Shown: one piece after another, positions 32,311 to 64,000 of the stretch
How the letters are laid out: every line of letters begins with the position of its first letter
Numbering within the stretch: the first letter of the stretch is position 1
NCBI RefSeq assembly: GCF_041296385.1
Contig: NC_091015.1
Span: 94,038,004 to 94,102,003, forward strand
Origin: Aphelocoma coerulescens
Lineage: Eukaryota > Chordata > Aves > Passeriformes > Corvidae
Reading direction: 5' to 3'
Length of the DNA: 64,000 bases
Position numbers and translations under genes: made by a program
Notes under the pieces: model-generated
What the model saw: the letters and a program-made list of their open reading frames with translations, nothing else
What the model was told of the DNA's origin: nothing
Databases searched by the model: none

Positions 32311-35300
32311 AGATGCTGAAATTTCAGTGTTGAAACAGATCAGGATTTCTGATTGCCTGTGGTTACTGTGCTTAGGTTAAGATAGCAGAATATTTGGTGC
32401 TCCCTCAAGGCAGGTCATGGGCTGGAGCAAGGAGAGGCTGCCATTCCTGCTGCCATGTTCCATGCTGAAGCTCCCATGTAGCTTTGTGATGGGGCAGCTT
32501 TACTTTTTCCCATGCCTCAAATTCACCACTGTCACAAAGCACCCAGAAGCCTGGAAATAGCTCCACGTTCCTGCAGTGAGGCTTCACAGGTTGGTGATCC
32601 TCTTCACTGAGTCCTAGTGTCCAGGCAGTTCATTGATGATTCTCATACTTCTTAGCTGAGTGAGAGGTCTGACAGCCCTGCAGCTGGGGGCCTGCCTCGG
32701 AACAGTCTGACCTCCAGTGCTACAGCTCAAATTGAAGATCTTTGCCATGGTTGCTGACAGATGATGCTTGCAATGGGATAGGCTTTACTTGCAGAGTTTC
32801 TGGCAGAGCTCATGGTATGGTATGTACTGATGCCATCAAACAGATAGATAGAGTGTTCATTCTGCTCATAGAAACACAAAAGTTCAGCTGTCTTTTTCTT
32901 TTGATATGGTAGCAAGGATGCGTGGACCTCCTTCTCATTGGAAACAAGTTCATTTGGACACAAGACAGGTGTGCTTGTGGCTCCAAGCCTAGCTGGTGGG
33001 ACCTGGAAAGGCTCTTTTCATCACCAGGCTGTAGCTGTTTTCTCATTCAGAGTTGCCTGGTGATAGCTGCAAAGTTCATCCCAGCTGGTTCCTCATGAGA
33101 CGGTGACAGACGTGGTCCATGAGACTTATTTTGTTGGATGGAAATAATCTCTTGAGCATGTACTCAGAAGGTGACAGTAATTAACACAATGTAAACACCA
33201 ATCTTTTTAGGATGATGCAGGATTCTCAGAACCTGGTGAAACCATGTGGCTATCAGTGCAGGAAATTAGGATTGGTACTGCCAACAAGTCTTGCGTGGTG
33301 GGACAAGCAAAATGCATCGAATGAATCTCCTTCACAATTTCTGCATCTTATTTGCTCAGTTCATGTACCATCAGTTAATCAGACTGGTCACACAGACAAT
33401 TCCACAGATCTGATTCTGAGCATCAAGCCATGCTACTGCCCTTTCCAACTGCACACTACATCACTTAGTGGTTGAAAAGTGCTTCTTTCCCAACTTTGTT
33501 GCTGTTCTATTTTAAATGCTTCAGTTGAGTCCTTCCCTTCTTGCTTGTGTAGGTCATATTGTCCAGAGGTGATCCTTTCTGAGACTAGTATTCTCACAGG
33601 GTGCCATGTCAGGCACTCAGCCAATTCTTACATGATACAGTCATTCACCTTCAGCTCCTTGTTTGTGTAGATCAGTCTGTCTGCTCTCTAGTGGGGACCC
33701 TCTCTTGATCCTTCTCTTCCATAACTTACCTGTGAGAACCATACATAGTATTAATCTACACCACACACTGCCCAGTGGGATGCTTCAGGAGTTCCATTGC
33801 ATAAATCTGTGGCTGTCTCTTGGCTGTGAAGTGCAGACCCGTTCAGAGTCTTCCTTTGAACTGGATCTGTTAGGAGTGGACGGGAGAACATATGAGGATC
33901 TGTCCTGAGGATATGGAAGCTGCCTTTTTCGCCTTTTGCCCTGAGTTTCTTCCTGCTGTTTTCTGCTTTCAGTATCCTTGTGACAAGTGAAATCCTTTCC
34001 CTACCCTGAGTGTGGTATGTTGCTTGCTGAGGACATGTTAACCATACACTACTTGGCATAAGAATTCTGTTGCCTGGTGCTGGCCTGGAAACCATCTGCT
34101 ACTACTAGCAATGGCTCTGGCACAGGGCTAGGAGACAGGGTGGAAGTGGATTGACCTTGATTGTGCCATTTATAGGATAGACAGCTCTGCCTCAGCTTTC
34201 TGTACAGCTGCGAAGAACAATTTCTTGACATTTTTACTGCATGGCGTAATTCTTTGCTGGGCCTGATTCAAACTCTCTCATTCAGTTTGAACTCTCATTT
34301 GGGCCACATGGAAGCCATCAAGAATTATGGAGAAAATGTTTTGATCTCATAGAAATTTTATCTGTAGTTACCAACAAGGAGAAATAAATGGTCTGTGATG
34401 TCTCAGGGCAGATCTCATCTATCGCCCTGGAAAGTTTCAAATTGGATCTGCTAGAACAAAATATTTACAGTATACATTAAGAAAGATAAAGCCTTTTCTA
34501 GATCAAGTAGAGCCCAGCCTTGCTGCCAAACAGCTGGCCTTGCTGTTGTACACAGAGTAGGAAAAGGCAGTATGTTTCTCTGGAGGCATCTGTACAGAGG
34601 CCAACAAAGATAAGGGGCCTTATCCCTGGAGACCAAAATTACCTGTAGTCTTCACTAGTATCCATTCCAAATCCTTACTGGAGAGCCTTTCATAGAATTG
34701 ATTTACTTAAAACGAAAGCCCATTCAAAGGCTGCAGTTTAAAATGCCCGTGGAGACATACTTTCCTAGGCTGAAAATACAGTGTTATGGAAAGCAATCTC
34801 TATAAAAAATAGAGCTGTGCTTGTATTTTGTATTTTCCCCTACATCTTATGCTACATCATCTACTTTAGAACATATTTAAGTTGCAAGTAACTACTAAAA
34901 GTAGAACCCTAATGGTGGTCAGTACCACCATTTCCCTTTCTGCTCCTCCTGTAAACAGTGCTTTGCGAAAATTCACCAGCACAAAAAAACAATTCTATGA
35001 GAAAGATTTTCTCGATATGATTAAAAAAAAAAAACAGACGAACAAAAAAAAACCCAAACCAAAAACCAACCAAACAAAAAGAACCCAAAACACAAAAAAG
35101 ACCCACAACAAAGTAAAGCTTTGCTTTGGTAAGCAATTTTTTCTCCGCAGGAGACTCTCGAGAAATCCTTCTTGTGATCAGTTCATGAGATAGGCCATAA
35201 ATTCACTGTATGTGAAACAAGATTACATGAATAAATCATTGAATGGATTTTTTTTCAGGGTGTTGTTGTTTGTCTGTTTGTTCGTTTGTTTTAACTGAAG

Positions 35301-35339
35301 GTGTATAATGAAAATCTGAGACAAGAGCAGACTAAATAT

Positions 35340-35592
35340 ACCAGTGGCTGGGATGGAGCTGCAGGCCTCTCAGAATTTTGCATGCCCAAGTGCTGTCAGC
35401 TGTGGAGGTTGAGGACCCAGGGCCTCTTGCTGGATGCCCTCCATGTCTGAGCACAGTTAATGGTGGATTCATACTGTGTCTCCATGCATGCATGGGCTGG
35501 TACATCCAAGTACCAGTGGCTGGGGAGACTGAGATCCAAGGGCAACTACTGGGCGGACTGGGTGCCTGAGCCCAGCTGCTGGAGGCATCCAC
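35340..35592. repeat. Diverged direct repeat
   Basis: The phrase accagtggctggg occurs at 35340 and again at 35512, 172 bp apart. Each is followed by related gag(g/a)..ccaaggg-type, ctgctgg and ctgagc(a/c)cag phrases. It looks like a decayed internally repetitive dispersed element, but I cannot name the family. Confidence 0.35.
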
Positions 35593-36671
35593 TTTGTACA
35601 CTTGTATTGACATTTTCCCACAAACAGACTAAAAACTTACAAAACCAAACAAAAGTTGTAAGCCTCTGAAAGGCTGAATTAAGAAATCCTCTGTGTGGGT
35701 TTCCATCTTTCCTGGCCTGCTTAGCTGAACACTGTGATAACAAATGAGAGTCTATGCCCAAGGTGCTGGCAAGGAACTGGTCTAGCTATCAGTAAGTTTG
35801 TAGAGGATGGTTCATCTTACTGAGGGCTACCGTGTTGGGAGCTGGAGGGGGAAGAGGATCACAAGCAGGAAGATTAGCACTCCTTGTTGTTCTACATGTT
35901 GTGCAACACAGACACAGATGGCTGGTGCAGACCTTTGCTGATAATTTATTCATGCATGTTTGGGGATGCATTCTTGTCTGCGTCCAGGGTCCCTGAACTG
36001 AGGAGAGGACTGGCTTAGAGTGTGCTGCTCTGAGTAACAATTTCTGCTCTAGGCAGTGCTTAGAGGGGACTGGAAGCTATGATGCAATAGGTACCCAGTA
36101 AGCCCACATCTGTGCAGTGCCACAATAAGACAATTGAGAACAGTGTTAGACTGGATTTTATATGTAAGAAAACGTTAGATAATTACATTTCATGTTTCTA
36201 ATTAGCCTAGTGTTGATGGAGACACAAAGTGGCAGAAGATGACAGTATTACTCGATGAAAAATAAGGCATGGTTTGTCATCTGCAGTGTTACTTGCAATT
36301 TATCTTTTTTTGATCTGATGCAGAAACAAGAATATTCAAGAAGATCTCTGAGGTTTAGCCACAGTAACAGATGGGGTTGCATCTGCAAAGGAGATTGTTT
36401 TGTCTGCTTTGAATTGAAATTAAAAGCTGTTGCAATGAGAATTCATCTAGTATGAAGAAACAGGAAACAAAGTACAATTACTTTGGAGATTTTTACTTTT
36501 AATAGTAACCATTTTAAGAGTAGTAATTTTATCATATTATTCATTGAAGTTTGGAATGTCTACATTGCATGGCAGTTTCAGTTTAGGAAAACCAGTTAAA
36601 GCAATTGGCAAAAGACTTTTCCAACAAGTGCCATGTTATTGTTTTATTTTGAACTTTTATAAGTTCAACAT

Positions 36672-37038
36672 TGCATTGGGCTTGCATGGCAAGGTTTTGG
36701 TAGTAGAGAGGCTACAGGGGTGGCTTTTGCGAGAAGTTTCCAGAAGCTTCTCCCATGTCCAACAGAGCCAAAGCCAGCCAGCTCCAATGCAGACCTGTCG
36801 CTGGTCAAGCCTGAACCCAACAGTGATGGTGGTAGCATTGCTAGGATAACAATTAAAAAGGGGAGACAAATTGTCCCTGTGTGACTGCGCAAGGAGGTGC
36901 TCCAGGTGCCAGCGCTGAGATTCCCTTGCAGTCTGTGATGAAGGCCATGGCAAGGTAGCTGTGTTCCTGCAGCCCGTGGAAGTCCATAGTAGAGCAGAGA
37001 TCCACCTGCAGCCCATGGAGGACTCCACACTAGAGTAG
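36672..37038 (+). mobile_element. Truncated endogenous-retrovirus LTR (sense)
   Basis: Begins TGCATTGGGCTTGCATGGC and continues through aggttttggtag and ggctacaggggtggcttt to gcagcccatggaggactcc, then stops. It matches, in the opposite orientation, the start of the longer LTR at 40388-41378. It is a 5' LTR fragment with no internal genes. Confidence 0.75.
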
Positions 37039-39385
37039 TGTTCTCTTTTTGCTCATGAAAATATCTCAGCTCATTTTTTCTTGGTCATTTAGCTTTCTAT
37101 TCATAAGACTATAGTGCTATATGCTGTCTGCATAGCTACTCATATTTTCTAAACTACTTTTTCTAGTATTACTTTATCAGTAATGATCACATACTGCACT
37201 GTTTTAGACTACATATTATGGTTAATCTAATACTCAGAGGCCTAGTAAAATCTGTGAGGATTATTTGAAGCATAAAAAGGGCTATTTTCATCTTTGGTTA
37301 CTGATGTTAGTATATCCTGATGACTCTCCTTTAACACTTGAACATTTTCACAGTACTATTTGGGATTTTCAAGTCAGTTCTCCTGTTCAGATACTATAAC
37401 CATTTTTCAAAGAGACAGGCAGGGAATGAAAGAGGAAACACATTTGCCTTTGCAAAACATTAAAATCCTACAAATGTACGCTATTGCACTAGGGTGCTTT
37501 ATCACAGGGCTTCCTTGCATATTAGCAGGACCCTGGCTCTGCACAGCAGCTGGTTCTTGGTCTTCTGCAGCAAACACAACATGTGGAATAGGGGCATAAC
37601 TGGAAGCTTCTTGGACTGTTCACCAATACTCTGAATATCGATTAAAAAGATTAAATTCCAACCTCATGAAGCAGCCAGAAAGACACAAAGATAGCAGGTA
37701 CCTGAAGTAGGTTTTGCTTGCTTACCTTGGACTGGCCTTTAGTCTGGACAGCACTGCTCGATGTCTCAGCCACCATTCACAGATCACACAGCTTTTTCTT
37801 TTCTTGAAGGAGTTTATAACTAAGTTTGCAGTGGTTTCCCCTTTCAGTAGCCCAAGAGAAATGGGCTGCTCCCTTCCAGAGCAGCTGGAACATGTGGCTT
37901 TGCTGGTGCTATCTCTTTGGATCTACCCACCCATGTCCTCTCAGAAACTGGACAGATATTTCCAAAACAATATGTCCAAAGATATGTCCAAAGCAGGGAC
38001 AAACAACATCACTGAGACACTCTTGCTAGCACATTGGTAATGCATCGTCTCCAGTGAAGCATTACACCAAAGGTTGTACCAAGTGTTAGGTTTTCTTTTG
38101 TCTCTGCAAGCACGTAACCTATTGTTTGCACTGTCCACTTGGAGACAACAATGCATCATGTATTAGCTTTGATTTTTAACCAACATGGTAAATCAAGCAA
38201 GGGAGGTAAATAACATGTTTTAAGTTCAAGAGCAAGCTTCAGTTGTGCAACTCTTTCAGATGCAAACCTTGGTTAAGGCTTTGCCCTTTAGTTGTCCTGC
38301 AACAGGAATTTAATTCCTTGCTTACAAGTATTTTTGTGTGGGCACATGAACACATAGATGGTGATAGATATGTTGCATCACTGCAAAAAGTGGTGCAATT
38401 TTACCCTGAGATCTGCTTTCCTCACAAAATGGATGTGTGTGTGAAAGGCTGCCCTAACAACTACAACTGTTGTTGGTAAAACTGAGGAGCATAGAACAGA
38501 CTCATATGAAAGTTATTAATATATTTCAATCACAAACAGGACATAAAAACTGTGGTAGGCACTCAGGATCTCCTGCCTGCCGGAAGAATTCAAGTTTATA
38601 CAACAAGTCATTTGTACACTATCTTCACTCGCCCAGAAGATAGAATGGTGCTGAAGCACAATAAAATAGTTGAAACAGCAGGTGCTACAGTTTCTTCCAG
38701 TGAAAAGTGACCTAGCAGCAGGAGAGGAACCCAAACGAGCACCCTCTGCTTGTGTTAATCTTTGCTCTGCGAGTGTAGAACATCTCAGCTACGTACTTTG
38801 TTTTACGTAACTAAGAATGTATCACTAGGCAAATTTACCATGTGACTTTTAATAACTGCTTTGAGTGCATGTCATAAAGTTCATGCATCTAGGTCATTCT
38901 AATCCAACCTTGTTTATATACTCCCCAGGATCTCAACTGGGATAATGAAATTGCTGGTATGAAAGCCTTGGTCAATCTTCACAAGTTAGACTGGGGATTG
39001 CTAACAGAAAAAAAACCAGTATTCAAGCAAGACACCACAAATCATGTTTTATTAGTAAGAGATTTGGGGGAAAGGTGTATCAATCTGACTAGAAGTATCT
39101 CTATTAAAAATAGTGACAGATATTATACCCAATAGCAAGTATGCATGTTTTCTCCCTCTGGAACGGGCAAAACAGAGTTCATTTTCACATTACATATTCT
39201 CAAGAAAAATGTTTCAGTATTAGATATTTTCCAACAGAAAAATCTGTCAGAGCTGCTGAAAAGGGAAGGGATCACAAGTGAAGTATGACAAATAAGTGGG
39301 ATATTGTTTAAACAAAAGGCAGTTCTAGCATTTGACCAAGTTTATCATATGCTTTCACCAGCATACCTGGGTCTTGAAATGCAGG
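37039..39385. other. Intergenic spacer
   Basis: AT-rich sequence without a recognised gene or repeat. Short open frames only. Confidence 0.45.
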
Positions 39386-39795
39386 AATCACAGAGTTGTT
39401 TAGGTTGGAAAAGACCTCAAAGTTAATTGAGTCCAATCTTTAACCCAGCACTACCAAGTGCACCACTAAACCATGTCTCTCAGTGCCACAGCTACATGTC
39501 TTTTAAATACCTCCAAGGATGGTCACTCCACCACTTCCCCAGGCAGCCTGTTCCAGGGCTTGACAACCCTTTCAGTGAAGAAATTTTTCATAATAGCCAA
39601 TCTAAACCTCCCCTGGTACAACATAAAGCCACTTCCTCTCATTCTATCACTTGTTACATGGGAGAAGAGACCAACTCCCACCTGGCTACAACCAGTTGTA
39701 GAGAGCAGTAAGATTCCCCTGGGCCTCCTTTTCTCCAGGCTAAACAGCCCCAGCTCTCTCAGCTGCTCCTCATAAGACCTGTGCTCTAAGAACTG
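39386..39795 (-). mobile_element. CR1 LINE 3' fragment (antisense)
   Basis: Starts aatcacagagttgtttaggt and continues through ccaccacttccccaggcagc, gaaatttttcataatagcca and tttctccaggctaaacagcc. It is near-identical in phrase order to the copy at 31256, but truncated at about 400 bp. Confidence 0.88.
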
Positions 39796-40387
39796 CCTCA
39801 AATAAAATCTGTACTTTACTTAGGGAAGGCTCTAGAAGTATAATGAGAATCTAAAATGTAATCACACAAAGAACAAAACCTTCCGGCTTGGGTTTGGGGT
39901 TTTTTTTGTTAATCCAATTAACTAAAATTTCTAAACATGCTGACATTCACAGCCCACAGACCTTAGCTTCTCCTTTTCTGTAACAAGAGAGAGAACAGGA
40001 ATAAGCTGTCAGACCACCACACTTCAGATCCCATCCCACTGTAGACAAACCATAAATTAACATCATGTGGGCAAACCAACTGAACTTTTAGGAAAGATAA
40101 ATATTTATTAGTATAGTAGCAGAGCAAAATCGAGGCATCTATACAAATTTGCTGCAAACTATTATAAAAGACTACTGACTAGAGAGCTACAGCTCTTGAA
40201 TATACAGAGACATGGTGAACACTGACCTTTCTTTCACTGTTTATTATTAAAAGAACATTTGCCTTTCCAAAAAAGGAAAAAAAAAAAGTGTTAGATTAGA
40301 GTCTAAAGTGCTGCAGGAAGATGTTTTTTACTGGTAGGTTGTCCCATTAGTGATTTTTAAACAAATATCCCTGAAGATAAAAGATAT
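39796..40387. other. Intergenic spacer
   Basis: AT-rich spacer between a CR1 and an LTR; nothing recognised. Confidence 0.4.
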
Positions 40388-41378
40388 TTTGGTGGGTTTG
40401 ACCCTGGCCATATGCCAGGTATCCACCAAAGCCACTCTGTCACTCCTCTCCACAACTGGACAGGGGGAAGAAAACATAGCGAAAGGTTCCTGGGTTGAGA
40501 TAAGGACGAGGAGAGATCACTCACCAAATATTGCCACAGACAAAACAGGCTCAAATTGGGGATATTAACTGAATTTATCACTAAAAAAATCAGAGCACGA
40601 TAATGAAAACTAAAATACACCTTAGAAACACCTTCCCTCCACCTTTCCCTTCTTCCCAAGCTCTACCTCCTCCCCCACGGAGGTGCAGGGAGACAGGGAA
40701 TGGGGTTCATCACATATGTTTTCTCCTGCTGTTCAAGGAGAAGAGTCCTTCCCCTGCTCCAACATGGGGTCCCTCCCACAGGAGACAGTTCTCCATGAAC
40801 TTCTCCAGTGTGAGTCCATCCCATGAGCAACAGTTCTTCATGGACTGCTCCAACATGGATTGCTCTTCCACAGGGTGCAGCCCTTGAGGCACAGCCTGCT
40901 CCAGTGTGGGTCCCCCCCAGGGTCACAAGTCCAAGCATGAAACCTGCTCTAGCATGGGCTCCTCTCTCCACAGGTCTCTGTCACAACCCTGCTCTAGCAC
41001 AGGCTTCCCACAAGTTCACAGCCTCCTCTCAGGCATGGGGACCCTCCACAGGCTGTGGGTGGATCGTTGCAGCCCCATGGTTTTCCATGGGCTGCAGGGG
41101 GACAGCACCAGCAGGTGAATCTCAGCTCCAGCACCTGGAGCACCTCCTCCCACTCCTTCTCCACTTGATGCCTTCATAGATGTTGCTCTGCCCAAGAACA
41201 ATTTTTTTTTTCTCTTTCTTAACTGTGTTATCACAAAGACATTACTGTCATTCCTGATGGGCTCACCCTTGGTCAGGAGCAGGCTGGCTCTGCCAGACAG
41301 CTGCTTCTTCTGGCAGCTTCTTACAGAAGCCACCCCATAGCCCCTCACTACCAAAATATGGCCACACAAACCCAATAA
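40388..41378 (-). mobile_element. Solo LTR, about 990 bp, avian ERV family (antisense)
   Basis: Plus-strand phrases gggtttgaccctggccatat, ggagagatcactcacc, then repeated ctccaacatgg...cccac units, and finally taccaaaatatggccacac. Read on the minus strand this is the same LTR family as 36672-37038. A 6-bp agatat lies on both sides (40382-40387 and 41379-41384), compatible with a target duplication, although the terminal TG/CA bases appear decayed. Roughly 60-bp internal repeats rich in CTCCA and CCCAC are visible. No gag, pol or env is present. Confidence 0.78.
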
Positions 41379-43055
41379 AGATATATATTCACCACAAACT
41401 ATGTAAGTGTTTAAACACCTTGAGCAGATAGTGGTTTTTGAATCCTACATTTTTTCCACTGAAGGGGATTTTGATAGGTGGGTGATTTAGATAAGAAGAT
41501 TTAAGAAAAAAATGCTGCAGAGATGACAGAATTTAGAAATATCCTAATATTTAAGACTGTGATTCTAAAATTATCTACAGAATACTCTTTAAGTGATCCT
41601 ATTGAACTTCTATTGTCCAATAACTCCATTTTAACATTGAGGAGTAAATCAAGCTCTTCACCATCCTCTCTCTCCAGCAAGCATCATGGCTGTTCATCAA
41701 AACAAATCTTACTGCAATAACCTACTGGAAAACTTAGCATCTGGCAAAATTATATTACCAATTTCTTTTGAAGAACATAACCCAACATAAAAGTGCAAAC
41801 AGAGCAGACGACACTTGGCAAAAGTTTGAATTCCATTTATTTTCAAATTATATTAACAGCAGAGTTTTGGGGTTTTGTGGAAAGTTTTTTTAGTTGTTCA
41901 TTTGTTTGTTTTTAAATTATTTTAATTATTAGAATTGGGTTGTTCACTTCAGGGTTTTGTTGGAATTTTTTTTTTTTTAATTTTTCTCTTGAGTTGTTTT
42001 GGGTTTTTTTTTGTATCAGCAATTCTAAAAGATTCTTTATTATTACAATCATGTAAAAGACACAGATAACTTGAAAATCTGTATGCTTGGGATCCCCATC
42101 ATGTTCTTGAAACCATTCTGGAGTCCTTCCTGAGTAAAAGGTTGCGCTATGAGAACTGACATAAGGCTCCAGAATTTTAGAATATAAAATCATCTGGAAT
42201 TTAGCAACAGAAGAAGGAAGACACTTGATTTTTTTAAAACAGCATAGTAAGAAATTTTTTTTAAATCTCAAGGTTTTTTATAAAGTAAGTTAGAAAACAT
42301 TACACAATTGTTAACAACGCTAGATCAGCCTAAGTACCCTCAGACTTCCAAAACCAGTTTAGAGTGAGAAGACACATATTGCATATTGAGATAGCTATCA
42401 ATTTTAAGAGGTAGATGAAAATATTAATCTATTAGCAGTAAAAATTTTATGTAAATTATCATTAAATATTGTCCATACCGCGTCCCTATATTTGTAAGAG
42501 TGCAAAGAGAAGGAAAAACACTGCTTCTCATCTAAAAACAACTATATTTATCTAATTCCTTGGTCTGCATCACCAGCCCTTCTGGAGCTGCAGGTAGGGG
42601 GAATTGAAAGGATTAGTATGGCAAGGAAAAAAAATAAAATCAACTCTATTTGTATGTGTAGCCAGAACACACCATCCAGACTGCAGTGAGGGTGCCTGAG
42701 CTCACAGCACAATCCTTAGGGACAGTGTGGCTACATTGAGTGGAAGCAGCAGAAGCCCTCACAGGCAGAAAAAGAAGCATCAGAAGTCGTGCACAGTACT
42801 TCCCACGATGCCAATTCAGACTCATTGCCTAATGCATTTATGAAGGTGCTTCATTGCTGGAAAAGCATTTCTGTTCCTATTCACCCTGTCCATCAGATTC
42901 TGGGTTACCATTAAGAGGAAAAAGCAGTAAGTAATAGCAGCACTGATGGAAAGGCTTTGTCACAGTGATGATCAGAGTATGTTGCTAACCTGCCAGCATC
43001 TGTAAAATGTTGGCTATTACTTAAAGCATACGTCTCAAAGTGTTAAAAGCACAGC
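41379..43055 (-). other. Region 3' of SRD5A1, probably including its 3' UTR
   Basis: Directly follows the SRD5A1 stop codon on the minus strand. Poly(A) signal candidates AATAAA occur on the minus strand at 42041-42036 and 41841-41836, which would give a 3' UTR of about 1.0-1.2 kb. A T-rich plus strand at 41,880-42,015 lies between them. Which signal is used cannot be decided here. Confidence 0.45.
42036..42041 (-). terminator. Candidate SRD5A1 poly(A) signal
   Basis: AATAAA on the minus strand, about 1,015 bases after the SRD5A1 stop. It is the first canonical hexamer I found downstream of the stop codon. A second lies at 41841-41836. Confidence 0.3.

Positions 43056-64000
<20,945 letters not shown>

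Larger units (their letters stand above)
32026..36671. other. Intergenic spacer
   Basis: Mostly unrecognised sequence. It contains a GAAANNGAAA array (32249-32310), a diverged direct repeat (35340-35592) and two low-complexity patches: A/C-rich at about 35020-35110 and T/G-rich at about 35250-35292. Long open frames at 33,660-34,095 on both strands match no protein I know. Confidence 0.4.

Noticed and set aside
33751..34095. 114-codon minus-strand open frame in intergenic DNA
   Set aside because: I considered an endogenous-retrovirus remnant, but saw no gag, protease, polymerase or envelope motif and no splice pattern.
35020..35292. A/C-rich patch followed by a T/G-rich patch as a possible long hairpin
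   Set aside because: The two patches are not precise reverse complements; ordinary low-complexity sequence is the simpler reading.

Overview
This is vertebrate nuclear DNA, almost certainly from a bird and probably a songbird. The genes are interrupted by GT-AG introns, the dispersed repeats are CR1 LINEs with the avian 3' end, and the solo endogenous-retrovirus LTRs resemble families I associate with birds, especially passerines. Three protein-coding genes are present in an order known from human 5p15.3: TENT4A (minus strand, 3' part off the left edge), SRD5A1 (minus, complete) and NSUN2 (plus, 3' part off the right edge).

Layout. 1-22,471: TENT4A (PAPD7/TRF4-1), a non-canonical poly(A) polymerase. 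Seven coding exons are visible, with a 13.6-kb first intron and a GC-rich first exon in a CpG island (about 21,450-22,980). 22,976-43,055: intergenic DNA between the TENT4A promoter and the SRD5A1 3' end. It holds several CR1 copies, one of them split by two nested solo LTRs, two oppositely oriented copies of another LTR family, and a short array of GAAANNGAAA motifs. 43,056-54,802: SRD5A1, steroid 5-alpha-reductase 1, five exons, 270 codons. 54,803-55,116: a 314-bp head-to-head interval, a likely bidirectional CpG-island promoter shared with NSUN2, carrying a 12-bp minisatellite. 55,117-64,000: NSUN2, the tRNA/mRNA cytosine-C5 RNA methyltransferase, nine coding exons covering residues 1 to about 335, including both catalytic cysteines.

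All exon boundaries were placed by hand from reading frame, splice signals and remembered family sequence. Every exon length agrees with the codon count and intron phase, so the three partial or complete coding models are internally consistent. The three genes do not form a functional pathway: RNA 3'-end tailing, androgen activation and RNA m5C modification are separate jobs, and only SRD5A1 and NSUN2 share a regulatory interval. I found no CRISPR, operon-like or defence system, and no convincing additional protein-coding gene. The most interesting material is in the mobile-element layers and the promoter intervals.
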